Positions 34,328 to 43,707 of a stretch of 64,000 nucleotides of DNA are shown in pieces (position 1 is the stretch's first letter; the number at the start of each line of letters is the position of its first letter). The DNA is taken from NCBI RefSeq assembly GCF_027270735.1, contig NZ_JAPWIJ010000015.1, forward strand, positions 17,127-81,126, in the 5' to 3' direction. The notes beneath the pieces are model-generated. The model did not search any database and was not told the origin of the DNA. It saw only the letters and a list, made by a program, of their open reading frames with translations. Position numbers and translations under genes: made by a program. Source of the DNA: Rhodococcus ruber. GTDB taxonomy: Bacteria; Actinomycetota; Actinomycetes; Mycobacteriales; Mycobacteriaceae.

Positions 34328-35545
34328 ATGCTGAGACTGGGACTGACCGGTGGAATAGGTGCCGGAAAATCGACCGTTGCCAAGGTGCTGACCGAGCTGG
34401 GTGGAGTTCTCGTCGACTCCGATGTGCTCGCCCGTGAAGTCGTGGAACCGGGAACGCTTGGCCTGCAACAACTGACGGATACGTTCGGGGCCGACATTCT
34501 CGCACCGGACGGTTCGTTGGACCGTCCGGCGTTGGCGGCCGTGGCGTTCGGGAACGAGGAATCCCGCAAGAAGCTCAACGGCATCGTCCACCCGCTGGTC
34601 GGTAAGCGTACTGCTGAGATCATCGACGGTGCGGCCTCGGATGCCATTGTGGTGCAAGATATTCCGCTCCTCGTCGAAGGCTCGATGGGTCCGTTCTTCC
34701 ACCTGGTCGTGGTCGTCTGGGTCGACGCCGAGGAGCGCGTACGCCGACTCACCGGCCAACGAAACATGCCCGTGGCCGACGCCCGCGCCCGTATCGCAGC
34801 GCAGGCTACCGATGACGCACGCCGAGCCGCAGCGGACGTATGGATCGACAACACCGGTGCGCCGGGGAGCGTCGACGAGCAGGTTCGGCTCCTGTGGAAC
34901 GAGCGCCTGATTCCCTTCGAGCGCAACATCAGAGAGGGCATCGTCGCCCGCACGCATCCGGAGCAGGTGACGGCCGACCCGGCATGGGAATTGCAGGCCC
35001 GCCGAATCATCGGCCGCCTGGCTCCCGCCTGTGCGGACGAAGCCGTCCGAATCGACCACGTGGGATCCACCGCAGTGCCCGGTCTGGACGCGAAGGATGT
35101 CATCGACATTCAGATCACGGTGCGTTCTCTCGTCGACGCGGATGCAGTCGGTGATCGGTTACGTCTTGCCGGGTTCCCCGGAGTCGAGACCAGTAACTTC
35201 GACGACCCCAAGCCTGCGTACGGAATGGGCGGTGAGGCGGATCCTGCAGTGTGGGGCAAGCGCTTTCACGGCAACGCGGACCCCGGGCGACCTGCCAACG
35301 TGCACGTTCGGGTCGACGGTTGGCCGAACCAGAAGTTCGCCCTCTTGTTTCGCGACTGGCTGCGCGAAGACTCGTCTGTTGCGACCGAGTACTCGGGGAT
35401 CAAGCGACGTGCCTCGGAGGCGGCCGCTGGGATCACGGACTACCGTGCGGCAATCGAAGCGTACGAGAACGCCAAGGCGCCGTGGTTCGACGTTGCCTAC
35501 CGTCGGGCGTGGCAATGGGCAGAGGAGACGAACTGGACTCTGTGA
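34328..35545 (+). CDS. coaE: Dephospho-CoA kinase fused to GrpB domain
   Basis: 405 residues. Residues 1-195 are CoaE, which phosphorylates the 3'-OH of dephospho-CoA in the last step of CoA synthesis: P-loop RLGLTGGIGAGKSTVAK, DSDVLAREVVEPG, DIPLLVEG. Residues 210-400 are a GrpB/UPF0157 nucleotidyltransferase-like domain (VRIDHVGSTAVPGLDAKDVIDIQ, NVHVRVDGW, FRDWLRED). The same fusion exists in mycobacteria, where the GrpB part is reported to aid folding of the kinase. ATG 34328 has CAGACT 6 nt upstream (leaderless). Confidence 0.95.
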   Translation: MLRLGLTGGIGAGKSTVAKVLTELGGVLVDSDVLAREVVEPGTLGLQQLTDTFGADILAPDGSLDRPALAAVAFGNEESRKKLNGIVHPLVGKRTAEIIDGAASDAIVVQDIPLLVEGSMGPFFHLVVVVWVDAEERVRRLTGQRNMPVADARARIAAQATDDARRAAADVWIDNTGAPGSVDEQVRLLWNERLIPFERNIREGIVARTHPEQVTADPAWELQARRIIGRLAPACADEAVRIDHVGSTAVPGLDAKDVIDIQITVRSLVDADAVGDRLRLAGFPGVETSNFDDPKPAYGMGGEADPAVWGKRFHGNADPGRPANVHVRVDGWPNQKFALLFRDWLREDSSVATEYSGIKRRASEAAAGITDYRAAIEAYENAKAPWFDVAYRRAWQWAEETNWTL

Positions 35546-35561
35546 CGTAGAACTGCGCGCA

Positions 35562-36107
35562 TCAGGCCGGTTTGCCGTTCCACACGGTCGGCATTCCGAC
35601 GGATGCGAGCCACGCGTTCAGGTCGTAATCGTGCCGCGTCAGTCCTTCGATGGCCGCGATCGACCTGGACAGCGCACGCTCGGCCGTCGGGGTGTCCAGA
35701 TGTTGCGCCACCCGCGCGTCGAACAGCTCGTCGACGTCGAGCAGGTCGTAGTCGCGGCCGGTGCGGACACTGAGGTCCAGATAGTGGTCGACGGATGTCC
35801 ACTCGGTGGTGCCGGCCGTGTACTCGCCGACGTCGACGTAGTAGTCCTGGTCCCTCGCGTGTGCCGGCAGGTAGTGGAACACCGAGGCGCGGAGCCCGAG
35901 AGCTGGCAGTAGCCAGGACTCCAAGTAGTCGAAGTGAGCATGATCCGAGGGTCGGGCCATGTACAGCCCCCATGGCTCGACGCGATATTCGTCGACCACG
36001 CGTACGAAACCTTTGGGGTCCACGTTCGTCTTGGCAACGAGGTCGAACGTCTCGTGCTTGGGGGCATGTACGACGGTGTGCGCACCGACTGACGTGTGAG
36101 CGACCAT
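35562..36107 (-). CDS. DUF402 family protein (NTP/NDP phosphatase-like)
   Basis: 181 residues. [20 protein letters not shown] opens the conserved part, then [32 protein letters not shown] and [22 protein letters not shown] give the DUF402 acid-rich beta-barrel. Relatives include nucleoside tri/diphosphatases and the domain attached to RNase G/AU-1. Converges with coaE and is divergent from uvrB, as in mycobacteria. The start is uncertain: ATG 36107 is the longest sensible choice, but the conserved region begins about 18 residues later. Confidence 0.82.
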   Translation of the reverse strand: MVAHTSVGAHTVVHAPKHETFDLVAKTNVDPKGFVRVVDEYRVEPWGLYMARPSDHAHFDYLESWLLPALGLRASVFHYLPAHARDQDYYVDVGEYTAGTTEWTSVDHYLDLSVRTGRDYDLLDVDELFDARVAQHLDTPTAERALSRSIAAIEGLTRHDYDLNAWLASVGMPTVWNGKPA

Positions 36108-36156
36108 GCCTGTAGAAGCTACCGGGAACAGACCTCCGAGGTCTCTCCGACGGAAC

Positions 36157-36185
36157 TTGTCGGTGGGCGCGTCTACGCTTGTGTA
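36157..36185 (+). promoter_or_regulatory. DNA-damage type (RecA-NDp/PafBC-like) promoter of uvrB
   Basis: TTGTCGGTG (36157-36165), exactly 8 nt, TACGCT (36174-36179), 6 nt, then ATG 36186. This is a full match to the mycobacterial RecA-independent damage promoter TTGTCRGTG-N8-TAnnnT. The transcript should be leaderless. Confidence 0.75.
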
Positions 36186-38348
36186 ATGGCGTTTGCATCC
36201 GAACATCCCGTTGTCGCGCACTCCGAACACCGTCCGGTAGGCGCGATCGAGCGCACCGGGCCGGCGTTCGAGGTCGTCAGCGAACACGTACCGGCCGGTG
36301 ATCAGCCGACCGCCATCGCCGAGCTCGAACGGCGGATCAAGGCGGACGAGAAGGACATCGTGCTTCTCGGTGCCACGGGTACCGGTAAATCGGCCACCAC
36401 GGCCTGGCTCATCGAGAAACTGCAGCGCCCCACCTTGGTGATGGCACCGAACAAGACTCTCGCAGCGCAGTTGGCGAACGAGCTGCGAGACATGTTGCCC
36501 AACAACGCCGTCGAGTACTTCGTGTCGTACTACGACTACTACCAGCCCGAGGCGTACATCGCGCAGACCGATACCTACATCGAGAAGGACTCGTCCATCA
36601 ACGACGACGTCGAGCGGCTGCGGCACTCGGCCACGGCATCTCTGCTCTCCCGCCGAGACGTGGTCGTGGTGGCCTCGGTGTCGTGCATCTACGGTCTCGG
36701 CACCCCGCAGTCGTACGTCGACCGGTCGATCGAGCTGGAGGTCAACGTCGAGGTTCAGCGCGATGCGCTGCTCCGCCTTCTGGTCGACGTGCAGTACACG
36801 CGCAACGACATGGCTTTCACTCGGGGATCGTTCCGGGTTCGCGGCGATACCGTCGAGATCATTCCGTCCTACGAGGAACTGGCGATCCGCATCGAGTTCT
36901 TCGGCGACGAGATCGAAGCGCTCTACTACCTGCATCCGCTGACCGGTGACATCGTCCGGCAGGTCGATTCGGTACGCATCTTCCCGGCCACTCACTACGT
37001 TGCCGGGCCGGAGCGCATGGAACGAGCGGTCAAGGACATCGAGGCCGAACTCGAAGGAAGGCTTTCCGAACTGGAGAGCAAGGGAAAGCTGCTGGAGGCA
37101 CAGCGGCTACGGATGCGGACGCAATACGACCTGGAGATGATCAAGCAGGTCGGGTTCTGCTCGGGTATCGAGAACTACTCGCGACACATCGACGGACGAG
37201 GGGCCGGCACCGCACCGGCGACGTTGATCGACTACTTTCCCGAGGACTTCTTGCTCGTGATCGACGAGTCGCACGTGACCGTGCCGCAGATCGGTGCGAT
37301 GTACGAGGGTGACATGTCGCGTAAGCGAAACCTGGTCGATTTCGGTTTCCGCCTCCCGTCGGCTACCGACAACCGTCCGTTGACGTGGGAAGAGTTCACG
37401 CAGCGGATCGGCCAGACGGTATACCTATCCGCCACCCCGGGAAAGTACGAGCTCGGTCAGACCGGAGGGGAATTCGTCGAGCAGGTCATCAGGCCCACCG
37501 GACTCGTCGATCCCCAGGTGGTCATCAAGCCGACCAAGGGACAGATCGACGACCTGGTGCACCAGATCCGGGAGCGAGCAGAGAAGGACGAGCGCGTGCT
37601 GGTGACCACCCTGACCAAGAAGATGTCGGAGGATCTCACCGACTACCTTCTCGAACTGGGCATTCGCGTGCGTTACCTGCATTCCGATATCGACACGCTG
37701 CGCCGAGTCGAGCTGCTCCGGCAACTTCGACTCGGAGAGTACGACGTACTGGTAGGCATCAACCTGCTGCGTGAGGGCCTGGACCTACCGGAAGTGTCGC
37801 TCGTGGCGATTCTCGATGCCGACAAGGAAGGCTTCCTCCGCAGCGGTACGAGCCTGATCCAGACCATCGGTCGTGCTGCCCGAAATGTGTCCGGCGAAGT
37901 GCACATGTACGCCGACAAGATGACGGACTCGATGACCTACGCAATCGAGGAAACCGAACGTAGGCGCGAAAAGCAGATCGCGTACAACAAGGAGCGAGGT
38001 GTCGATCCGCAGCCGCTGCGCAAGAAGATCGCCGACATCCTCGATCAGGTGTATCAGGAAGCCGAGGACACCGACAACGTCGTCGAGATCGGTGGGTCCG
38101 GCCGCAACGCCAGCCGGGGGCGACGTGCTCAGGGCGAAGCAGGGCGGTCGGTCAGCTCCGGCGTCTACGAGGGGCAGGACGTCTCGTCGATGCCGCGCGC
38201 AGAGCTGGCCGATCTGATCAAGAACATGACCGACCAGATGATGAACGCTGCCCGCGAGTTGAAATTCGAGCTCGCGGGACGCTTACGAGACGAGATTCAG
38301 GATCTGAAGAAGGAACTGCGCGGGATGGATGCGGCCGGGCTCAAATAG
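36186..38348 (+). CDS. uvrB: UvrABC excision repair subunit B
   Basis: 720 residues. UvrB verifies damage handed over by UvrA and recruits UvrC. Helicase motif I is [17 protein letters not shown], the beta-hairpin is [14 protein letters not shown], and [30 protein letters not shown], and [17 protein letters not shown] are further helicase motifs. A C-terminal UVR motif (about 680-715, [21 protein letters not shown]) binds UvrC/UvrA. An N-terminal extension of about 20 residues precedes the core, as in mycobacteria. Start supported by the adjacent promoter. Confidence 0.97.
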   Translation: MAFASEHPVVAHSEHRPVGAIERTGPAFEVVSEHVPAGDQPTAIAELERRIKADEKDIVLLGATGTGKSATTAWLIEKLQRPTLVMAPNKTLAAQLANELRDMLPNNAVEYFVSYYDYYQPEAYIAQTDTYIEKDSSINDDVERLRHSATASLLSRRDVVVVASVSCIYGLGTPQSYVDRSIELEVNVEVQRDALLRLLVDVQYTRNDMAFTRGSFRVRGDTVEIIPSYEELAIRIEFFGDEIEALYYLHPLTGDIVRQVDSVRIFPATHYVAGPERMERAVKDIEAELEGRLSELESKGKLLEAQRLRMRTQYDLEMIKQVGFCSGIENYSRHIDGRGAGTAPATLIDYFPEDFLLVIDESHVTVPQIGAMYEGDMSRKRNLVDFGFRLPSATDNRPLTWEEFTQRIGQTVYLSATPGKYELGQTGGEFVEQVIRPTGLVDPQVVIKPTKGQIDDLVHQIRERAEKDERVLVTTLTKKMSEDLTDYLLELGIRVRYLHSDIDTLRRVELLRQLRLGEYDVLVGINLLREGLDLPEVSLVAILDADKEGFLRSGTSLIQTIGRAARNVSGEVHMYADKMTDSMTYAIEETERRREKQIAYNKERGVDPQPLRKKIADILDQVYQEAEDTDNVVEIGGSGRNASRGRRAQGEAGRSVSSGVYEGQDVSSMPRAELADLIKNMTDQMMNAARELKFELAGRLRDEIQDLKKELRGMDAAGLK

Positions 38349-38412
38349 CGCACGCTGGAGACGCGAGTGGAGCCTGCGGAATGAGCCGAAATGGTTCGGA
38401 TACGGTTCAGCG

Positions 38413-39279
38413 ATGGACGCAACCACCGCCGGCCGCACTTCTCGCGCGCTCGAACTGATTCACTCGATGACCTACTTCCTTCCGGAGACACAGGATGCTC
38501 TGGTCGCGGCGGGGTTGCCGCCGCGGGCCTGCTATTTCGCGGGCCGGGCAGCACCCCTGGGACGGGTCGGCGCAGGGGTCGTCACTGCTACGTTCTACAA
38601 CTTCAACCGTGAACTGGTGGCACCGCTCATCCCCGCCGCCTGGGACATCGCATCACCCGACGAGATCATGGCCATCCGGTACGAGACTCTCGACGCTGCC
38701 TTCGGTCGACTGCTCGGCCCCGAGGTTCTGACGTCTGCGGACATGTCCGAGGCTGCCGATCTGGCATCGATCGCGGCCCGTGGAATCCCCGGTGACGACG
38801 GTCGTCCCTTGTACGCTGCGTACGCCGAGCTCGACTGGCCCACTGCGCCCCATCTGGTGCTGTGGCACGCCCTGACTCTGATCCGCGAATACCGCGGCGA
38901 CGGTCACATTGCGGCGCTGCAGACGGCGGGCCTGAGCGGTCTCGAAGCGCTGATCACACACACCGCCACCGGCTACGGCTTCGAGAAGGAGTTCGCGCGC
39001 AAGCGTCGCGGATGGTCGACCGAGCAGTGGGACGGCGCGGTCGCATCTCTGGCCGACCGAGAGCTGCTCTCGTCCGACGGCGCTCTGACTCAGGACGGCA
39101 AAGACCTCCGCACGTTGGTCGAGGACATCACCAACGACCTCGCCGTAGCGCCGTGGGCCGCCCTCGGCGAGGACGGTGCAGCTCGGCTGGTCTCGCTCGC
39201 GACGCCGTGGCGTGAATCGATCGTGAGCCAGGGCACGATTCCCGAGGGCGTCTTCGGGCCAGCGATCAAGAAGAAGTAG
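38413..39279 (+). CDS. SCO6745-family protein
   Basis: 288 residues of a soluble actinobacterial family (SCO6745/SalK-like), function unknown. The N-terminal half is helical with LELIHSMTYFLPETQDAL and PRACYFAGRAAPLGRVGAGVVTATFYNF; the second half has APHLVLWHALTLIREYRGDGHIAAL and SLADRELLSSDGALTQDG, reminiscent of a winged-helix. ATG 38413 has TACGGT 6 nt upstream (leaderless). It ends 6 bp from the convergent ABC permease gene. Confidence 0.85.
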   Translation: MDATTAGRTSRALELIHSMTYFLPETQDALVAAGLPPRACYFAGRAAPLGRVGAGVVTATFYNFNRELVAPLIPAAWDIASPDEIMAIRYETLDAAFGRLLGPEVLTSADMSEAADLASIAARGIPGDDGRPLYAAYAELDWPTAPHLVLWHALTLIREYRGDGHIAALQTAGLSGLEALITHTATGYGFEKEFARKRRGWSTEQWDGAVASLADRELLSSDGALTQDGKDLRTLVEDITNDLAVAPWAALGEDGAARLVSLATPWRESIVSQGTIPEGVFGPAIKKK

Positions 39280-39285
39280 GCGGCC

Positions 39286-40143
39286 TCAGCTGGTGATGTC
39301 CTTGGTGGCGAAACGTCGCCACGCGATCAACCCGAATACGGCCGCGTACGTGATGGCCGAGAACGATCCCACGACCATGTCGTTCCAGTCGATACTCGTT
39401 CCGAAGGCATCGATCCACGAATTGGCGTAGTGCCCGGGCAGGTAGTTGCGCAGTGATCCGAGTGCGGTGATCTGATCGAGAATCTGCATCAGGATCGACG
39501 TCATCACGGCACCGCCGACGGCCCCGAGCGGGGCGTCGGTGAGCACCGACAGCAGCATCGCCAGGCCGGCCACCCACAGCAGGTTGATGCCGATGTAGGC
39601 GACTGCGATCAGTAGCCGCACCAGTGAGGTTCCGTACGACAGCCCCTCGCCCAGTGGGGTGATGAGCGACTCTGCGCCGTACATCACGGTGCCGATCAAC
39701 AGCGATACGCCGACCAGCACGACGATCGCTGCACTCGACAACGTGGCCGACACCAACGCCTTCTGCGTCAGCAATCGACTCCGAGGTACTGGGATGGCCA
39801 GGAGGTATCGCAGACTCGACCACGAGGCCTCGCTTGCCACCGAGTCGCCGAAGAACAGTGCCACCACGACGATCAGCAGGAATCCCACCGACATGAACAG
39901 AGCGAAGACCGTGAAGTTCATGCCTCCACGAGTACCGAGCTCGATCAGTCCACCGGCATCCGTGTCGGCACTCGAGCTGCCGACGGTGAAGGCGATCGCG
40001 AGAATCACCGGGAGCAGGGCTAGAAACCCGATGGCCAGCTGAGTGCGGCGACGTCCCAGTTGCCTGCGCAATTCGGTACGGAAGGGCAAGGTGCTGCCGC
40101 CGGTGTAACCGGCAGCGCGCCCGTCGGCGTGTGCGGTGCTCAT
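39286..40143 (-). CDS. ABC-2 type transporter permease
   Basis: 285 residues with six predicted membrane helices; LPFRTELRRQLGRRRTQLAIG at the N-terminus, VASEASWSSLRYLLAIPVPRSRLLTQK in the first cytoplasmic loop and a C-terminal AWRRFATKDI. This is the ABC-2 (export) permease pattern. Its ATG overlaps the stop of the hydrolase-ATPase gene (ATGA), so the two proteins form one transporter. Cargo unknown. Confidence 0.87.
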   Translation of the reverse strand: MSTAHADGRAAGYTGGSTLPFRTELRRQLGRRRTQLAIGFLALLPVILAIAFTVGSSSADTDAGGLIELGTRGGMNFTVFALFMSVGFLLIVVVALFFGDSVASEASWSSLRYLLAIPVPRSRLLTQKALVSATLSSAAIVVLVGVSLLIGTVMYGAESLITPLGEGLSYGTSLVRLLIAVAYIGINLLWVAGLAMLLSVLTDAPLGAVGGAVMTSILMQILDQITALGSLRNYLPGHYANSWIDAFGTSIDWNDMVVGSFSAITYAAVFGLIAWRRFATKDITS

Positions 40144-43001
40144 GAGCGATCCTTGCTGGTGTCGGGCACTGGGGTGTCTCGGTGGACCAGGTCGAGGAAC
40201 ACATCCTCGAGGCGGGTCGATTGGGAGAAGCCGCGCACCGAGACGCCCGCGGTGACGAGTTCTCTGATGACGACGGCGGAGTCGGCGTCGGTCAGGTCGA
40301 CGGTCACCGTTCCGTCGTCGACGATCACCGCGCCGTCGTGGCCGGAGGCGTCGAGCACCGACCGCGCGCGGGTGGCGTCGTCGACCCTGATCTCCGTTTG
40401 CCCGCCCGCTGCGGTCAGTTCGCGGACGGTGCCGGAACTGATCACCGATCCGCGATTCATGACGACCACATGGGTACAGGTCTGTTCGACCTCGGCGAGT
40501 AGATGGCTCGACACCAACACCGTCCGGCCGGTCTTCGCGTAGTTGATCAGCACGTCGCGCATCGTCCTGATCTGCGGTGGGTCGAGTCCGTTGGTCGGTT
40601 CGTCGAGAACCATCAGATCCGGCAGCCCCAGCATGGCTTGGGCGATGGCCAGCCGCTGCCGCATGCCCTGGCTGTACGACTTGACCTTGCGTTCGATCGC
40701 GGTGCCGAGGTCGGCGATCTCCAGTGCCACTTCCAGATGGGCGTCCTCGATCGGCCGCCCGGTGGCCTCCCAGTACAGCCGTAGATTCTGGGTTCCGGTC
40801 AGGTGGGGAAGGAATCCTGATCCCTCGACGAACGAGCCGAGTCTGGACAGCACCGGCGCGCCCGGCGTCACCTTGTGGCCGAAGACGCGGATGTCACCGC
40901 CGGTGGGAGTGATCAGGCCCATCAGCATCCGCAGGGTGGTGGTTTTTCCAGCACCGTTGGGCCCGAGGAGACCCAGAACCTGGCCCTGCTTCACCTCGAA
41001 GCTCACACCGTCGACCGCGCGGAATCCGTTGGAGTACGTCTTGGCCAGATCGGTGATCACCAGGGGAGTATCGATCAGACTCTCGTCCACTTCGGCGACC
41101 GCGCGGCGTCTGGTCCGAACGATTCCGGCCACGATCGCACCAGCGACCGCGAGCAGCACGACCCCGATGCCGATCAGCGGAGCCACCGGAACGGTGCTGT
41201 TGGAGCTCTCCTCTGCGGGGACGGTGGGCAACGCGATGGTGTTGTCGGTCATGGCCACGCTGAACTGTGCCGGTTCGAGCGGAACGGCGTAGGCCTGATC
41301 CGTGGTGGAGATACTCAGCTCGAGGCGATGACCCTGCTGGACGGTGTAGCTGATGCCGGGCAGTGCAACGGTGATATCGACGGGATCGATGCCCTCGGTA
41401 TCGGGGAGGCGGATCGCCGAGACTGCGCCGCCGGGAAGCGTTCTCGTGCCGTTCGGAGCAACGTCGTACAGCTTCGCGAACAGAACCGCTTGACCTGGTG
41501 AGGCCAGTGATGCCACTCGTAGGTTCACTCGTGGGGCACCGGTGATCGTCACGGACGAATCGACGGGATCGCTGGTGAACGTTGCCGACTGGCCCGGCAG
41601 GTCCGCGGTCAGGGCCGCTCCGGCTCCGGTCGAGCCGAGAGTCGAGAGCACCGAGCCCAATCCGGGTACCGACGAGATCGCCGACGGCGACGCTCCGGGC
41701 GGACGGATGATCGACTGGTTCTCCGCTCTGGGAGTGAACGAAACGGATTCGGTTCGGGTGGCGTCGGAGTCCGCAGCCAGTCCCGGGTAGTCGGGAGCGG
41801 TCATCCGGCGGTTGCGGTCGCCGCCGCGCTCGTCGGCTGCCCGTTGAGTGGAGTACACGAACGGCTGGCTACCGGTGGCAGTGTCGTTGTCACGCAATGT
41901 CGTGTCGAAGAAGTCGGCGATGGCCCGATCGCTCGTGCCGTCCGTTCCGCCTGCGTCGTGGCCGCCGTCGAACCATCGCACGGTGACGTTCCCACCGGCT
42001 GCCGCGATCTGACGCGCCGTCGCATCGGCCTGATCCAGGCCGAACAGTGTGTCCTGGGTGCCCTGCACCAGCAGAGTCGGTGCGGTGATGTTCGACGCCA
42101 CCGCGACGGGTGAGTGTGCGGTCAGCAGATCGAGGAGCTGTTGGCTGGGGATTCCTGTGACCGCGGATTGGGCGTAGGCGTCGCAGAACTCGGGTGAGAA
42201 CCTGCCGCATGCAGACGCGCCGTCACCGGTCCCCGATGTTTCGGTCCCTGCATCACCGCCGTCATCGCCGTCGCCGGGCGGTGTGCTCGCTGCGCCCGCT
42301 CCGAAGAACACGCCGGCCCAGCCGCGCTTGAGCACGCCGGGTCCGCCGTACTCCGCCGCAGCGGGAGTGATCGTGTTGCCGAGGGCTTCTCGGCCCTCGG
42401 TCGAGGTAACGCCGTAGTTGGGGAACAGGGCCTGACCCAGGTCGTTCCAGGTGATCGCGGCGGCGATGGAATCGATGCGGGGGTCGGTGCCGCCTGCACT
42501 CAGTGCCAGCGCGCCGCCGTACGAGCCACCGGCAACTCCGATGTGAGGGTCGCCGGGAGCGTCGAGTTCCACCTCCGGTTGTTCGGCGAGCCAGTCGATG
42601 AGTCCGCGAGCGTCGGCGACTTCGCGATCGGGATCGTTGATCGAGATCGAACCCGTGCTGTCGCCGAACCCGCGTGCGCTGTAGGCGAGGACGGTGTACC
42701 CGCGAGCCGCGAGGTCACGTGCCTCACCGTCGACCGAGTCCTTGCTGCCGCCGAAGCCATGGGCGAGCAGCACCGTCGGTGCGGGTGTGACGGCGGGGGC
42801 ATAGAGCCGTGCGTCGATGTCGACGGTGCCCGTCGAGCCGGGGCTGTCCGGTAGCGTGATGCGCGCATCACGCGTGGATGTGTCGGCGCTCGAATCCTGG
42901 GGGAGGACTACGAATGCGAGAGCGGCTACCGCCAGAACTGCAATCACTGCGGTGCCGACGGTCATGGCCCGTCTCGACAGTGGCGGGCGGGGAATCGGCA
43001 T
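40140..43001 (-). CDS. Serine hydrolase (CocE/S15-like) fused to ABC-2 exporter ATPase
   Basis: 953 residues. Residues 13-33 are a signal anchor. Residues 60-375 form an alpha/beta hydrolase of the X-Pro dipeptidyl-peptidase type with HGFGGS oxyanion region, nucleophile Ser160 (GVAGGSYGGALAL), Asp317 (LVQGTQDTLF) and His348 (WFDGGHDAGG). Residues 415-590 resemble the PepX C-terminal jelly roll. Residues 606-628 are a membrane helix. Residues 648-950 are an ABC ATPase with LLGPNGAGKTTTLRML, YSQGMRQRLAIAQAML and LMVLDEPTNGLDPPQ. The topology puts the hydrolase outside and the ATPase inside. ATG 43001 has TACATT 7 nt upstream. Partner permease is the overlapping downstream gene. Confidence 0.9.
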   Translation of the reverse strand: MPIPRPPLSRRAMTVGTAVIAVLAVAALAFVVLPQDSSADTSTRDARITLPDSPGSTGTVDIDARLYAPAVTPAPTVLLAHGFGGSKDSVDGEARDLAARGYTVLAYSARGFGDSTGSISINDPDREVADARGLIDWLAEQPEVELDAPGDPHIGVAGGSYGGALALSAGGTDPRIDSIAAAITWNDLGQALFPNYGVTSTEGREALGNTITPAAAEYGGPGVLKRGWAGVFFGAGAASTPPGDGDDGGDAGTETSGTGDGASACGRFSPEFCDAYAQSAVTGIPSQQLLDLLTAHSPVAVASNITAPTLLVQGTQDTLFGLDQADATARQIAAAGGNVTVRWFDGGHDAGGTDGTSDRAIADFFDTTLRDNDTATGSQPFVYSTQRAADERGGDRNRRMTAPDYPGLAADSDATRTESVSFTPRAENQSIIRPPGASPSAISSVPGLGSVLSTLGSTGAGAALTADLPGQSATFTSDPVDSSVTITGAPRVNLRVASLASPGQAVLFAKLYDVAPNGTRTLPGGAVSAIRLPDTEGIDPVDITVALPGISYTVQQGHRLELSISTTDQAYAVPLEPAQFSVAMTDNTIALPTVPAEESSNSTVPVAPLIGIGVVLLAVAGAIVAGIVRTRRRAVAEVDESLIDTPLVITDLAKTYSNGFRAVDGVSFEVKQGQVLGLLGPNGAGKTTTLRMLMGLITPTGGDIRVFGHKVTPGAPVLSRLGSFVEGSGFLPHLTGTQNLRLYWEATGRPIEDAHLEVALEIADLGTAIERKVKSYSQGMRQRLAIAQAMLGLPDLMVLDEPTNGLDPPQIRTMRDVLINYAKTGRTVLVSSHLLAEVEQTCTHVVVMNRGSVISSGTVRELTAAGGQTEIRVDDATRARSVLDASGHDGAVIVDDGTVTVDLTDADSAVVIRELVTAGVSVRGFSQSTRLEDVFLDLVHRDTPVPDTSKDRS

Positions 43002-43183
43002 GCAAACCAATGTATGTGAGTGGCGCGGATCGTGTTGTTCCCCAAGTTCACGTGCCGATCGGCCGGTTGCGGCTAATGTCAGCGAATCAGTCCCCGGACC
43101 ACGTCTTTCGGTCCTGTGACTTGCACCAATCGAGTTCGACCAGAAGTGTCACATCTGTGTGTGACCGACAAATGGAGGAATGA

Positions 43184-43636
43184 ATGAGCGCCTACCGCAC
43201 CGTCGTCGTCGGGACCGATGGCTCCGAATCGTCACTGCGGGCAGTGGAGAAGGCCGCGGCTCTGGCGGGAGACGCCGATGCCACCCTGGTGATCGCCTGC
43301 GCGTACTACCCGGCCGATCCCAAGGACACGTCCGCTGCCGCCGACGCATTGCGCGAGGACGCCTACCAGATCACCGGATCCGCACCGACGCGTGAGATTC
43401 TGCGCACTGCGCGCGAGCATGCCACCAAGGCCGGTGCGAAGAACATCGAGGAGAAGGCGATCGTCGGCGCTCCCGTCGAGTCGCTGCTGGCACTCGTCGA
43501 CGAGGTGAAGGGCGATCTGCTCGTCGTCGGCAACCGCGGCCTGAACTCGTTGACCGGGCGCCTGTTGGGTTCGGTTCCGTCGGACGCCGCTCGCAAGTCC
43601 ACCTGCGATGTCCTGATCGTGCACACCGTCCGCTGA
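43184..43636 (+). CDS. Universal stress protein
   Basis: 150 residues, single USP domain. YRTVVVGTDGSESSLRAVEKA at the N-terminus and the nucleotide-binding VVGNRGLNSLTGRLLGSVPSD (G-2x-G-9x-G-S) near the end indicate an ATP/cAMP-binding type. Position before uvrA matches mycobacterial TB15.3 (Rv1636), a cAMP-binding USP. GGAGG (43174-43178) is 5 nt from ATG 43184; an ATG at 43180 is in another frame. Confidence 0.93.
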   Translation: MSAYRTVVVGTDGSESSLRAVEKAAALAGDADATLVIACAYYPADPKDTSAAADALREDAYQITGSAPTREILRTAREHATKAGAKNIEEKAIVGAPVESLLALVDEVKGDLLVVGNRGLNSLTGRLLGSVPSDAARKSTCDVLIVHTVR

Positions 43637-43657
43637 TTTCACCCCGCACACGCCTTA

Positions 43658-43690
43658 CGGCCCGCTCCATCGAATCGACGGAGCGGGCCG
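43658..43690 (+). terminator. Terminator between USP and helicase-like genes
   Basis: CGGCCCGCTCC (43658-43668) and GGAGCGGGCCG (43680-43690), 11-bp perfect stem, 11-nt loop, 21 bp after the USP stop and 17 bp from the convergent stop. Confidence 0.8.
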
Positions 43691-43707
43691 TTGGTGTGTT
43701 CAGGTCT

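Noticed and set aside
34199-35059. N-terminal extension of the minus ORF under coaE
   Set aside because: It is antisense to CoaE coding sequence. The ATG at 34198 has its own Shine-Dalgarno.
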